NCBI GenBank assembly: GCA_900314925.1
Contig: OMXC01000003.1
Location: 81,552 to 145,551 of the forward strand
Reading direction: 5' to 3'
DNA length: 64,000 nucleotides
DNA from: an uncultured Bacteroidales bacterium
GTDB taxonomy: Bacteria > Bacteroidota > Bacteroidia > Bacteroidales > P3
The notes below the pieces were generated by a model. That model was given only the letters and a program-made list of their open reading frames with translations. It did not search any database and was not told where the DNA came from. This document shows positions 8,369 through 17,307 of the stretch, piece by piece. Position 1 is the first letter of the stretch, and every line of letters starts with the position of its first letter. Made by a program: the position numbers and the translations under genes.

Positions 8369-9006
8369 ATTTCTATGGGGCCGCAGCCGATGTAGATTGT
8401 CTCCGACCAGCGGCCGGCGGCGTCCTGCACCATGCCCCACAGCTGCACCTCGTGGCCGCCGAACAGCTCGGGCAGCGCCACCGACAGGCGTCCCTCGCGG
8501 CGGTAGACGGGTATGGCGAGGAAAGCCATCTCGATATCAGGGCAGTAGGCAAATACCTGCACGCGATCGTAGTTGTCGGCGGGCAGGTGCTGCGGGTTGC
8601 CCTCGAAGGCGATGCTCAGCGTCGTGCCGCCAACGACCTCGGGCGTGCCGAAGGCCACAGGCGCCACAGGCCCCTCGCAGAGCACCAGCGCGCTCCAGTC
8701 GACCACCAGCTTGTCGCCCTCTGCGCTGAAGGCCGCCTTGTTCCTCTTGATGAAGTAGTTGCATGCCGTCATGCCGTGTTCTGCCGCTATGGCGTCCATC
8801 GTCTCGCGCAGCACCCAGTTCATCCTGCCGGCCAGCTGCACCTCCTGCTTGAAGAGCATGCGGTGCTTCTGTTGCTTCTCCGTCTGCGGGTTCTTCGGCT
8901 TCGCCGCGAAGCTCCGCGTAATCCATTTTCCGCGCCACTGGTAGGTCACCACCGGCCCCACTTTCCCCGTCAGCCCCAACAGCTGACCATTCGTCGTAAT
9001 TGCCAT
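8356..9006 (-). CDS. DUF6266-like protein
   Basis: 216 residues, no signal peptide or membrane segment. The N-terminus (LLGLTGKVGPVVTYQWRGKWITRS, read as GKxGxVxxYxWRG, followed by K/Q-rich helix KNPQTEKQQKHRMLF) resembles the DUF6266 family of Bacteroidota. Function unknown. The last residues (EITAN) and stop are encoded by the right arm of the inverted repeat at 8241-8368. It stands alone: genes on both sides are separated by long spacers, and a -7 box (TACTTTTG, minus strand, 9083-9090) lies about 80 bases upstream. Family assignment is from memory of the N-terminal pattern and is moderately sure. Confidence 0.7.
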   Translation of the reverse strand: MAITTNGQLLGLTGKVGPVVTYQWRGKWITRSFAAKPKNPQTEKQQKHRMLFKQEVQLAGRMNWVLRETMDAIAAEHGMTACNYFIKRNKAAFSAEGDKLVVDWSALVLCEGPVAPVAFGTPEVVGGTTLSIAFEGNPQHLPADNYDRVQVFAYCPDIEMAFLAIPVYRREGRLSVALPELFGGHEVQLWGMVQDAAGRWSETIYIGCGPIEITAN

Positions 9007-9082
9007 GATTACAATGCTTTAAAAGGTTGTCTGAATTATATTTCCATTACTGCTAACGTTGATTTCTCTATATTATTACTTA

Positions 9083-9090
9083 CAAAAGTA
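9083..9090 (-). promoter_or_regulatory. Probable -7 box upstream of the DUF6266-like gene
   Basis: TACTTTTG on the minus strand inside the palindrome CTTACAAAAGTAA. No TTTG is found at the right distance upstream, so the promoter is weak evidence only. Confidence 0.45.
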
Positions 9091-9127
9091 AATTTAACTA
9101 ATGACAAACTAAAGAGCAACTAAAGAC

Positions 9128-9148
9128 CAATATAAGAGATGATGCGGT
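9128..9148 (+). repeat. 21-bp sequence also present at 56168-56188
   Basis: CAATATAAGAGATGATGCGG plus T; the other copy differs at one base. At both places the palindrome around TACTTTTG lies 40-60 bases to the left. The rest of the 9007-9308 spacer shows nothing else that I recognise. Confidence 0.7.
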
Positions 9149-9308
9149 AAGAGGTTGTTTTCGAGTGAGTTCCATTTTGCGTTTTTTGGCTTGTTTTCAG
9201 CTGTTGAAGAATCGGGATTTTCGGTTGATAACTTTTTTGCGGGGGGATAATACGATATTTTGTTCGGGCGCGTTATTATGTAACTTAAATAATAATAACG
9301 GCCGAAGG

Positions 9309-10526
9309 GTGAACAGCAACAATAGCACGCGGATTGTGATGGCGGTGAGCAACGATTTGCTTACCGACCAGCGTGTTATGCGCCACGTCGGGGCGCTGCG
9401 CGAGGCGGGGTACGAGGTGACGACGGTGTGCCGGACGGACCTGCCGGTGCGCTGGCAGCGCGGCTGGCGCTTCTATGCGGCGTTCAACTGGCGGCTGTGG
9501 AGGAGGTTGAAGTGTGAAGTGAGAAGTGGGAAGTGTGAAGTGAGAAGTGAGAAGTGGGAAGTGAGAAGTGTGAAGTGTGAAGTGAGCGGTGATGCTACGC
9601 AGAGCAGCGTCAGCCAAAAGAACACAGAACACTCAACACAGAACACCGAAATAATTGTCTGGGCGAACGATACGGACACGCTGCTGGGCTGCTGGATGGC
9701 GGCGCGCGGACGTTGCCGCCTGGTGATGGACGCCCATGAGCTGTTCCCCGAAGTACCTGAGATACAGGACAAGCCGCTGGTGAAGTGGGTGTGGAGGACG
9801 ATAGAGCGGTGGCTGATGCCCAAGTGCGACGCGCTGCTGACGGTGAGCCAGGGGATAGCCGACTACTACAAGGACAGATACGGGGTTGAGATGACGGTGG
9901 TGAGGAACCTGAGCAGTTATGAGTTGGGAGTTAGGAGTTATGAGTTAGGAGTTAGGAGTTATGAGTCGGGGGAGAAGGTTTTGCTCTATGCCGGCAAGGT
10001 GAATGTGGGGCGAGGGGTCGACTGGGCGATAGATGCGCTGGAGTTGCTGCCCGGGTGCCGCCTTGTGGTGGCCGGCGACGGCGACTTGCTGGAGGCGATG
10101 AAGGCTTACGCCGCCGAGAAGGCGTGGGCCGACCGCGTTGTGTTCACCGGGCGGCTGATGCCGGAGGAGATGGCGGCGCTGGAGGCGAAGGCCGACGTGG
10201 GCCTGGTGATGCTTGAGGACAAGGGTCTTAGCTACCACTACGCGCTGCCCAACAGGGTGGGGGCCTTCGTGCAGGCGGGGGTGCCGATGGTGGTGAGCGA
10301 CCTGCCGGAGATGGCGCGCGTGGTGCGCACTTACGGTGTGGGCGAGGTGATAGATGAGTTAGGAGTTAAGAGTTATGAGTTGAGAGTTAAGGCGTTGGCG
10401 GAGGCTGTGGAGAGGGTGCTGGCGAGGGAGTGGAAGGACGAGGACTTCGCCGCCGCGCGCGAGGATATGGATTGGAACAAAGAGAAACAAAAACTTATAA
10501 ATATAGCTGTGAGCTGTAAGGTTTAA
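9309..10526 (+). CDS. Glycosyltransferase, GT4-like (GT-B fold), with in-frame repeat insertions
   Basis: 405 residues from GTG at 9309. By fold it transfers a sugar from a nucleotide sugar; substrate unknown. Seen: RIVMAVSNDLLTDQRVMRHV at the N-terminus, LVMDAHELFPEVPEI in mid-protein, and a C-terminal domain with LLYAGKVNVGRGVDWAIDAL, LVVAGDGDLLEAM and VGAFVQAGVPMVVSDLPEMARVV. The frame is open further left, but those residues (9165-9308) are A/T-rich and unlike the family; the first ATG after the GTG is inside the first beta strand. Three or four low-complexity segments (residues 68-92, 101-114, 203-220 and about 350-362) are encoded by the same short repeats that fill spacers elsewhere. 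First gene of a five-gene plus-strand run with lepB, parC, a second GT and hflX. Confidence 0.8.
   Translation: MNSNNSTRIVMAVSNDLLTDQRVMRHVGALREAGYEVTTVCRTDLPVRWQRGWRFYAAFNWRLWRRLKCEVRSGKCEVRSEKWEVRSVKCEVSGDATQSSVSQKNTEHSTQNTEIIVWANDTDTLLGCWMAARGRCRLVMDAHELFPEVPEIQDKPLVKWVWRTIERWLMPKCDALLTVSQGIADYYKDRYGVEMTVVRNLSSYELGVRSYELGVRSYESGEKVLLYAGKVNVGRGVDWAIDALELLPGCRLVVAGDGDLLEAMKAYAAEKAWADRVVFTGRLMPEEMAALEAKADVGLVMLEDKGLSYHYALPNRVGAFVQAGVPMVVSDLPEMARVVRTYGVGEVIDELGVKSYELRVKALAEAVERVLAREWKDEDFAAAREDMDWNKEKQKLINIAVSCKV
9505..9650. repeat. GTGAAGTG/GAGAAGTG tract plus AACACAGAAC tract inside the glycosyltransferase gene
   Basis: 9505-9590 has about ten units of 7-8 nt (AAGTGTG, AAGTGAG, AAGTGGG). 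After GCTACGCAG (9594-9602) and GCGTCAGC (9607-9614), a second tract of AACACAGAACACTCAACACA type runs from about 9619 to 9650. All of it is translated without breaking the frame. Confidence 0.85.
9916..9972. repeat. GAGTTAGGAGTTAT tract inside the glycosyltransferase gene
   Basis: Alternating units GAGTTGG, GAGTTAG, GAGTTAT encode SYELGVR repeats (residues 203-220). A shorter tract of the same type lies at 10352-10393. Confidence 0.85.
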
Positions 10527-10588
10527 GTTTTGGGTGGCCGACGCACAAAACTTAGGCTTGCAGCTAAAAACTGAAAACTAAAAAACGA
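10503..10588. repeat. Two-armed repeat spacer between the glycosyltransferase and lepB
   Basis: Left arm of GAGCTGTAAGGTTTAAGTTT type, a G+C-rich hinge (GGTGGCCGACGCAC), then a right arm of ACTTAGGCTTGCAGCTAAAA type. It can fold into an imperfect hairpin. The same architecture recurs at 52023-52113 and 57735-57824. Confidence 0.7.
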
Positions 10589-10589
10589 T

Positions 10590-12128
10590 ATGATTTACGA
10601 CATTCTGTTGATCCTGTACTTCGTTGGGACCATAGCAGGGCTGTGGTTCGTGTTCGGCAAGGCCGGCGAGAAGCCGTGGAAGGCCTTGGTGCCGGTGTAC
10701 AACATCGTGGTGTGGATAAAGGTATGCGGCAAGTCGTGGAAGTGGTATATCTACTTCCTCGTGCCAGCGCTCAACATTTTCACGTTCCTGCTGCTGGTGG
10801 TGGAGACCGCCAAGGTGTTCCGCCGCACGGGCTTCTGGGAGCAGCTGGCGGCGGTGCTGGTGCCGTGGGTGTATCTCCCGTGGCTGGGCTTGTCGAAGGG
10901 CATGGTGTACCACGACCCGAAGACGGACCCGCCGCAGAAGGTGGGCGAGGTGCGCGACTGGCTCGACGCCATCGTCTTCGCCATCGTGGCCGCCGTCATC
11001 ATACGCGGCTTCACCTGCGAGCTGTACAACATTCCGTCGAGCTCGATGGAGGGAAGCCTGATGACGGGCGACTACCTGCTGGTGAGCAAGCTGGCCTATG
11101 GGCCGAGGGTTATTATGACGCCGCTGGCGATACCGCTTGTGCACAACACCATTCCCGGCACGGGCGAGAAGGTGGAGAGCTACCTGCGCTGGCCGCAGCT
11201 GCCCTACCACCGCTATCCGGGTCTCTCGCATGTGAAACGCTTCGACGCCGTGGTGTTCAACTTCCCCGAGGGCGACACGACGCTCAATGCGAGCCCCGGC
11301 AACCTGTACACCTACTACGACGCCGTGCGCCACAACGACCAGAACCTGCTGCGCGACGGCTGGTTCGTGCGTCCGCTTGACAAGAGGAGCAACTACATAA
11401 AGCGCTGCATCGGTCTGCCCGGCGAGACGCTGCAGATCGTGAACCACCAAGTGCTGATCGACGGCAAGCCGATAGCGACCCCGAAGGAGGCGCAGACGAC
11501 CTACTCGTTTGTCACCAACTCGCGCGGCATACCGCCGCAGTATGTGATGCAGGAGCTCGACCGGCTGGGCTTGAGCTATCAAGACATCGAGAACGCGGGC
11601 CCGTACGCCGTTGACGACGGCGGTGTGCTGACGGCCTACAACGTGCCGCTGACGCATAGGCAGTTGTACGGTCTGGAGAACTCGGAGCTGGGCCGCCAGA
11701 CGTCAGTGGTGATGGATACCGCTGCGGCGACGCTGAACACCGACCTCTTCCCGCACCGCGAGGGGCAGCAGCAGAGTGTCGACAACTTCGGGCCGGTGCA
11801 CATACCTGCCAAAGGGGAGGTGATAGAGCTGAACGACAGCACGCTGGCCACATACCTAAGGGTCATCACCGCCTATGAGCACAACACGTTGGAGGTGAAG
11901 GACGGCAAATACTACATCAACGGCAAGGAGACGAAGAGCTACACCGTGCAGCAGGACTACTACTGGATGATGGGCGACAACCGCCACCACAGCCAGGACA
12001 GCCGCTACTGGGGCTTTGTGCCCGAGGACCACATCGTGGGCAAGGCCAAGTGGGTGCTCTTCAGCCGCGACAAAGACCGCGGCACTTTCCGCAAAGGGCG
12101 CTGGTTCAAAGACGCCTGCGCTTACTGA
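10590..12128 (+). CDS. lepB: Signal peptidase I, long Bacteroidota form
   Basis: 512 residues, much longer than the 324-residue E. coli enzyme. By family it removes signal peptides from exported proteins at the inner membrane. Seen: three hydrophobic segments in the first ~140 residues, the catalytic Ser motif YNIPSSSMEGSLMTGDYLLV, the catalytic Lys motif NYIKRCIGLPGETL, and the late MMGDNRHHSQDSRYWGFVPE (GDNRxxSxDSR). The extra length is an insertion of roughly 150 residues between the Lys motif and the final motif, plus the N-terminal hydrophobic region. Both catalytic residues are present. The ATG follows a repeat-filled spacer after the glycosyltransferase gene. Confidence 0.92.
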   Translation: MIYDILLILYFVGTIAGLWFVFGKAGEKPWKALVPVYNIVVWIKVCGKSWKWYIYFLVPALNIFTFLLLVVETAKVFRRTGFWEQLAAVLVPWVYLPWLGLSKGMVYHDPKTDPPQKVGEVRDWLDAIVFAIVAAVIIRGFTCELYNIPSSSMEGSLMTGDYLLVSKLAYGPRVIMTPLAIPLVHNTIPGTGEKVESYLRWPQLPYHRYPGLSHVKRFDAVVFNFPEGDTTLNASPGNLYTYYDAVRHNDQNLLRDGWFVRPLDKRSNYIKRCIGLPGETLQIVNHQVLIDGKPIATPKEAQTTYSFVTNSRGIPPQYVMQELDRLGLSYQDIENAGPYAVDDGGVLTAYNVPLTHRQLYGLENSELGRQTSVVMDTAAATLNTDLFPHREGQQQSVDNFGPVHIPAKGEVIELNDSTLATYLRVITAYEHNTLEVKDGKYYINGKETKSYTVQQDYYWMMGDNRHHSQDSRYWGFVPEDHIVGKAKWVLFSRDKDRGTFRKGRWFKDACAY

Positions 12129-12153
12129 GTTATGAATTAAGAGCTAAGAGCTA
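12126..12153. repeat. Short GAGCTAAGAGCTATGAG spacer tract
   Basis: The 24-nt spacer between lepB and parC consists of GAATTAAGAGCTAAGAGCTATGAG-like 7-nt units, and the parC ATG is the end of the tract. Confidence 0.65.
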
Positions 12154-14789
12154 TGAGTGACGAATATATAGAAGACATAACACCACGGGGGGAGAACGTT
12201 GAACAGGCCGGGGGCGGCACGGTGTCGCTCGACGGCATGTTCAAAGACTACTGGATAGACTATGCCTCCGACGTGATACTGGACCGCTCGGTGCCCGACA
12301 TCGACGATGGCCTCAAGCCTGTGCAGCGCCGCATACTGCACGCCATGAAGGAGACCGACGACGGGCGCTTCACGAAGGTGGCCAACATCGTCGGCAACAC
12401 CATGCAGTACCACCCTCACGGCGACATGAGCATCAAGGACGCCCTGGTCAACATGGGCCAGAAAGACCTGCTGATAGACTGCCAGGGTAACTGGGGCAAC
12501 ATACTGACCGGCGACGACGCTGCCGCAGGCCGCTACATCGAAGCGCGCCTGTCGAAGTTTGCCAAAGACGTGGTGTTCAACCCCAAGACCACACAGTGGA
12601 AGCCCTCATACGACGGCCGCAAGCAGGAACCGGTGAGCCTGCCCATAAAGTTCCCGCTGCTGCTTGCTCAGGGCACCAAGGGCATCGCCGTCACGCTGAC
12701 GAGTGTCATCCTCCCATACAACTTCTGCGAGCTGCTCGAGGCAAGCATCAAGATACTGCGCGAGGAGGAGTTTGAGATTTATCCCGACTTCCCCACGGGC
12801 GGCTTGATAGACGTCAGCCGCTACAACGACGGCGCACAGGGCGGCCGTCTGAGAATCAGGGCCAAGATGCACTACGACGAGAAGCGCAAGGCCATCGTCA
12901 TCACCGAGCTGCCATACAGCGTCACCACCGACGTGCTGATAGACAGCATCGTCAAGGCCAACGAAAAAGGCAAGATAAAAATCAAGAAGGTGGACGACAA
13001 CACCGCCGCCGAAGTGGAGATTGTGGTGCACCTGCCCGGCGGCGTCAGCCCCGACCAGACCATCGACGCCCTATACGCCTTCACCAGCTGCCAGATAAGC
13101 TTCTCGCCACAGACCTGCGTCATCGTCAACGACAAGCCTGTCTTCATGACAGCCAGCGACATACTCCGCCACAACACTCTGCGCACACGCGACCTGCTGC
13201 GTCAGGAACTGGAGATACAGCTCGGCGAACTCGAGGACCGCTGGCACTGGGTGAGCCTCGAAAAGATATTCTTCGAAAAGCGCATCTACAAGGTGTTGGA
13301 AAACGACCGCGCCAAAGACTGGGAGGCGCAGCTGACGCAGATTGAGCGCGCCTTCGACGAATACCGTCCGTTGTTCAAGAAGGAAATCACACGCGACGAC
13401 GTGCTCAAGCTCTGCGAGCGACCCGTGCGCAAGATAAGCAAGTTCGACATCAAGAAAGCCATCGAGGAGATTGCCTCCATAGAGATGACCATCGACGAAG
13501 TGAAAAACCACCTGGCGCATCTGACAGACTATGCCATCCGCTACTTCGAGGATATCCTCAAGCGTTACGGTAAAGGACGCGAACGCAAGACCGAGATACG
13601 CTCCTTCGAGGATATAGAGTCCACCACAGTGGCCCTCGCCAACGAGAAACTCTATGTCAACTACACCACCGGCTTTGTCGGATGGGGCCTCAAGCGCGAA
13701 GAAGGTGTCGAGGTGGCCTCCGAATGCTCGCGCCTCGACGACATCATCGTCTTCCGCAAGGACGGCACCATGATGGTCACCAAAGTGCAGGAAAAAGGCT
13801 TCGTCGGCTCGCAGGACTGCAAGGAGATACTCTTCGTCAGCGTCTTCCGCAAACGCGACGAACGCACCGTATACAACATGATCTACCGCGACGGCCCCAG
13901 CGGCTACGCCATGGTAAAACGCTTCAGCGTCACCGCCGTCACGCGCGACCGCGACTACCTGCTCACCAAAGGTACCAAGGGCAGCAAAGTACTATACTTC
14001 ACGGCCAACCCCAACGGCGAAGCCGAAGTGGTCACCGTGCACCACGTCAGCAACCCAAAACTCAAGAAAGTATCCTTTGACTTCGACTTCAAGACACTCG
14101 CCATCAAAGGGCGTCAGAGTATGGGCAACATACTGACCCGCAATGCTGTACGCTCCATCAACCTCAAGGACGAAGGCGTCAGCACGCTCAGCGCGCGCAA
14201 GATATGGTTCGACGAAAGCGTCAAACGTCTCAATGTGAATGAGGCCGGTCGCTACCTCGGCGAGTTCCGCGGCTCCGACAAGATACTCGCCATCATGCAA
14301 GGCGGCGCCTACCGCACCACCTCCTTCGACCTCGCCAACCACTACGATGACGACCTGCTGGAACTCCGCAAATTCCGCTCCGACCAGATCGTCACGGCGC
14401 TCTACCGCTCCGCCGACGGCTACCCCTACCTCAAGCGCTTCGTCCCCGAAGTCAGCGACCGCAAGACTCCATTCCTCGACGACGACGGCTCCACACTCAT
14501 CGACCTCTCCCTCGACTTTTTCCCGCGTCTCGAAGTGTCCTACACACCGGACAGCGGCAAGAAAATATCCAGCGAGATAATAGAAGTCGAAGACTTCATC
14601 GCCGTAAAGAGCAACAAAGCCAAAGGCAAGCGCATCACCACCTTCGCCGTGGAGAAATTCCAATGGCTCACTCCGCTCAAAGACGACCCCGAACCGGAAC
14701 CTGACACAGAGCCGGTAGAGACAGAACCCGCCGCCGAACCCGACGACCGTCAGGGATTTGCCGAAGGGACACAGACACAACTGTTTTAA
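12153..14789 (+). CDS. parC: DNA topoisomerase IV subunit A
   Basis: 878 residues. By family it is the DNA-cleaving subunit of the type IIA enzyme that separates daughter chromosomes. Seen: DYASDVILDRSVPDIDDGLK and PVQRRILHAM at the N-terminus, the winged-helix region YHPHGDMSIKDALVNMGQKD, the catalytic Tyr in AAAGRYIEARLSK (about residue 125), LLLAQGTKGIAV, and a C-terminal beta-propeller with repeats such as GRQSMGNILTRNAV. Absence of a clear GyrA box (QRRGGKG) favours ParC over GyrA. The C-terminus is acidic and Pro-rich (PEPEPDTEPVETEP). The partner parE is not in the window. Confidence 0.9.
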   Translation: MSDEYIEDITPRGENVEQAGGGTVSLDGMFKDYWIDYASDVILDRSVPDIDDGLKPVQRRILHAMKETDDGRFTKVANIVGNTMQYHPHGDMSIKDALVNMGQKDLLIDCQGNWGNILTGDDAAAGRYIEARLSKFAKDVVFNPKTTQWKPSYDGRKQEPVSLPIKFPLLLAQGTKGIAVTLTSVILPYNFCELLEASIKILREEEFEIYPDFPTGGLIDVSRYNDGAQGGRLRIRAKMHYDEKRKAIVITELPYSVTTDVLIDSIVKANEKGKIKIKKVDDNTAAEVEIVVHLPGGVSPDQTIDALYAFTSCQISFSPQTCVIVNDKPVFMTASDILRHNTLRTRDLLRQELEIQLGELEDRWHWVSLEKIFFEKRIYKVLENDRAKDWEAQLTQIERAFDEYRPLFKKEITRDDVLKLCERPVRKISKFDIKKAIEEIASIEMTIDEVKNHLAHLTDYAIRYFEDILKRYGKGRERKTEIRSFEDIESTTVALANEKLYVNYTTGFVGWGLKREEGVEVASECSRLDDIIVFRKDGTMMVTKVQEKGFVGSQDCKEILFVSVFRKRDERTVYNMIYRDGPSGYAMVKRFSVTAVTRDRDYLLTKGTKGSKVLYFTANPNGEAEVVTVHHVSNPKLKKVSFDFDFKTLAIKGRQSMGNILTRNAVRSINLKDEGVSTLSARKIWFDESVKRLNVNEAGRYLGEFRGSDKILAIMQGGAYRTTSFDLANHYDDDLLELRKFRSDQIVTALYRSADGYPYLKRFVPEVSDRKTPFLDDDGSTLIDLSLDFFPRLEVSYTPDSGKKISSEIIEVEDFIAVKSNKAKGKRITTFAVEKFQWLTPLKDDPEPEPDTEPVETEPAAEPDDRQGFAEGTQTQLF

Positions 14790-14805
14790 TAAAGAATTGG
14801 TCCAT

Positions 14806-14833
14806 AAACTTAGAGCTCATAATTCATAACTCA
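14806..14833. repeat. Short CTTAGAGCTCATAATTCATAACTC spacer tract
   Basis: A 7-8-nt unit tract that fills most of the spacer between parC and the next glycosyltransferase, ending at its ATG. It is the reverse-complement form of the GAGTTATGAG tracts. Confidence 0.6.
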
Positions 14834-16029
14834 TGAAGATCCTCGTAGTCCTCCCGCGCTTTCCGTACCCCCTCGAGAAAGGGGACAAACTGCGCGCATA
14901 CCACCAGATCGTCGAACTCGCCAAGCGGCACGACATATACCTCTTCTGCGTCAGTCACAAGAAAGTGGCTCCCGGCGACATCGACGTCCTCCGGCCGCAC
15001 TGCAAAGAGATACGCATCGTGCCTGTCAACAGGTTCGTCGCTGCAAAAAACATCGTCGCTAACTGGCTCGCCTCAAAATCCCTCCAGCTTGGCTACTGGA
15101 ACACCGTAGCCACCAAGTGTGCCTACCGCAAATTCGAGGCTCAGGTGCAGCCAGACGTCGTCTACAACCAGATGGTACGCACCATGCCACTCGTCGCACG
15201 CAGCCACTACCCCAAAGTCATGGACTTCCAGGACGCACTCTCCCTCAACGCCGAGCGGCGCATGGAACGCTCAAAAGGTCTCTGGCGCTACATCCTCCAC
15301 TACGAGTTCAAAATGTTGCGCTCCTCAGAATACAATGCCTTCAGCATCTTCGACGACCTCACCATCATCAGCGACGTCGACAGCGAAGCCATCCCGCACA
15401 AGAAAAACGGCGAGATAAAAATTGTCCCCAACGGCGTTGATTTCGATTACTTCTCACCAGAAGCAGAGATCAAGAACCGGAAACCTGGAGAAACATACGA
15501 CATCCTCTTCGCTGGCAATATGTCGTATGCACCCAACGTCAACGCCGCTCGCTACCTCGTAGAGGAAATCATGCCTCTCGTGTGGGCCAAACGTCCGCAA
15601 ACCACGGTCCTCCTCGCCGGCGCAGCTCCCAAACACAGCGTCAGCCGCCTCGCCGACGACAGCCGCGTTGTCGTCAGCGGTTGGCTCGACGACATGCGCA
15701 CAGCCTACGCCTCCTCACATATCTTCATCGCGCCCATGCGTATTGGCTCGGGCCTCCAGAACAAACTCCTCGAAGCTATGGCAATGCGGCTCCCATGCGT
15801 CACCACACCCATCTGCAACAGCTCGCTCCGCGCCCAGGATGGACGGCAGGTGCTCGTCGGCAACACCCCCGCACAACTCGCCGACAGCCTCCTCTCGCTC
15901 CTTCTCGACCCACAGCGCGCCGACGCCCTCGCCGACGAAGGCCTTCGCTTCGTCCACCAGAATTACGGATGGCCCGCGGCAGTGGCCAAACTCGAGACCG
16001 TCCTCACCCAAGTCCTCCAAAAGAAATGA
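14833..16029 (+). CDS. Glycosyltransferase, GT4-like
   Basis: 398 residues. Seen: the N-terminal VLPRFPYPLEKGDKLRAYHQ, typical of the Stp1/EpsH-associated sugar transferase group, VMDFQDALSLNAERRM, and a C-terminal nucleotide-sugar domain with YDILFAGNMSYAPNVNAARYL, SGWLDDMRTAYASSHIFIAPM and RIGSGLQNKLLEAMAMRLPCVTT (the GxGxxNKxxEAMAxGxPVV pattern of GT4). By fold it transfers a sugar during polysaccharide or glycan building; donor and acceptor are unknown. It is free of the repeat insertions seen in the first glycosyltransferase. Its stop overlaps the hflX start by 4 bases. Confidence 0.87.
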   Translation: MKILVVLPRFPYPLEKGDKLRAYHQIVELAKRHDIYLFCVSHKKVAPGDIDVLRPHCKEIRIVPVNRFVAAKNIVANWLASKSLQLGYWNTVATKCAYRKFEAQVQPDVVYNQMVRTMPLVARSHYPKVMDFQDALSLNAERRMERSKGLWRYILHYEFKMLRSSEYNAFSIFDDLTIISDVDSEAIPHKKNGEIKIVPNGVDFDYFSPEAEIKNRKPGETYDILFAGNMSYAPNVNAARYLVEEIMPLVWAKRPQTTVLLAGAAPKHSVSRLADDSRVVVSGWLDDMRTAYASSHIFIAPMRIGSGLQNKLLEAMAMRLPCVTTPICNSSLRAQDGRQVLVGNTPAQLADSLLSLLLDPQRADALADEGLRFVHQNYGWPAAVAKLETVLTQVLQKK

Positions 16030-17306
16030 GCAGAACCACCTGGAAAAACGACAAAGGCAAATTCCGCGACGGCATAGGCACCTGGGAAAACGAAACCAAA
16101 CGCCCCTCGCCGCAGCAGCGCAACACCTTCAGCACCGACATCCAGCCCGAAAAAGCCATCCTCGTCGCTGTCTGTCAGAGCGGCCAGACCATCGAACGCA
16201 CTGCAGAATACCTCGCCGAGCTCGCCTTCCTCCTTGAGACTGCTGGCGGCGTCGCCGTCAAACAAGTCATTCAGCGCCTCGAACGCGCCGACACCAGAAC
16301 ATACGTCGGCAGCGGCAAACTGGACGAAATAAAAGAATACCTCCAGGCACTGGACGCCGACTTCATCGTCGTCGACGACGAGCTGTCCCCCGCGCAGCTC
16401 CGTAACCTAGAAAAAGAGTTACAGTGCCGCATCCTCGACCGCACATCGCTCATCCTCGACATATTCGCCAAACGCGCGCGCACCTCCATAGCGAAGACAC
16501 AGGTTGAACTCGCTCAGCTCCAGTACATGCTGCCTCGCCTCACTCGCTTGTGGACACACCTCGAACGACAGCGCGGCGGCATCGGCATGCGCGGACCCGG
16601 CGAGACACAGATAGAGACCGACCGGCGCCTCATAAAAGAAAAAATAGCACTCCTCCGCGAGCAGCTCACAGCCATCGACAAACAGAAGACGCTTCAGCGC
16701 AAAAACCGCGAATCCCTCGTCCGTGTAGCCCTCGTGGGCTACACCAATGTTGGCAAATCCACGCTGATGAACCTGCTCTCCAAAAGCGACGTCTTCGCTG
16801 AAAACAAGCTCTTTGCCACACTCGACACCACCGTCCGCAAGGTCGTCATCGGCAACCTCCCGTTCCTCCTCACCGACACCGTCGGCTTCATCCGCAAACT
16901 CCCCACGCAGCTTGTCGAAAGCTTCAAGAGCACACTCGACGAAGTCGTGGAGGCTGACCTCCTCCTCCATGTCGTCGACATCTCGCACCCTGACCACGAA
17001 GAGCAAATCGCCGCCGTCAACCGCACCCTGCAGGAAATCGGCGCCAACGACAAGCCCGTCATCATGGTCTTCAACAAAATCGACGCTTACACCTACGTGG
17101 AAAAAGACGAGGACGACTTGAGCCCCATGACCAAAGCCAACTGGACCCTTGAAATGCTGCAGGAAAGCTGGATGTCAAAACTCGGCAAGACGGTCTTCAT
17201 CTCCGCGGCCGCCAAAAACAACATCGACGCTCTTCGCGACATGCTCTACGACGAGGTAAAACGCATACACGCTGTGCGTTATCCTTACAATAACTTCCTT
17301 TACTGA
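16026..17306 (+). CDS. hflX: GTPase HflX
   Basis: 426 residues. By family it is a ribosome-associated GTPase that splits stalled or stressed ribosomes. Seen: the HflX N-terminal domain (FLLETAGGVAVKQVIQRLER, TYVGSGKLDEIKEYL, DDELSPAQLRNLEKEL, ILDRTSLILDIFAKRARTSI), the GMRGPGETQIETDRRLI motif, and the G domain with G1 GYTNVGKSTLM, G3 DTVGF and G4 NKID. The frame is open further upstream, but that part only mirrors the preceding gene; ATG at 16026 overlaps that stop as ATGA. It converges with uvrC with one base between the stops. Confidence 0.95.
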   Translation: MSRTTWKNDKGKFRDGIGTWENETKRPSPQQRNTFSTDIQPEKAILVAVCQSGQTIERTAEYLAELAFLLETAGGVAVKQVIQRLERADTRTYVGSGKLDEIKEYLQALDADFIVVDDELSPAQLRNLEKELQCRILDRTSLILDIFAKRARTSIAKTQVELAQLQYMLPRLTRLWTHLERQRGGIGMRGPGETQIETDRRLIKEKIALLREQLTAIDKQKTLQRKNRESLVRVALVGYTNVGKSTLMNLLSKSDVFAENKLFATLDTTVRKVVIGNLPFLLTDTVGFIRKLPTQLVESFKSTLDEVVEADLLLHVVDISHPDHEEQIAAVNRTLQEIGANDKPVIMVFNKIDAYTYVEKDEDDLSPMTKANWTLEMLQESWMSKLGKTVFISAAAKNNIDALRDMLYDEVKRIHAVRYPYNNFLY

Positions 17307-17307
17307 A

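Noticed and set aside
9165..9308. 48-residue N-terminal extension of the first glycosyltransferase
   Set aside because: A/T-rich, Cys/Phe-rich and unlike the family; the GTG at 9309 directly precedes the first beta strand.
9505..9590. Possible CRISPR array
   Set aside because: Units are only 7-8 nt, degenerate and without spacers, and the tract lies inside an open gene. No cas genes occur in the window.
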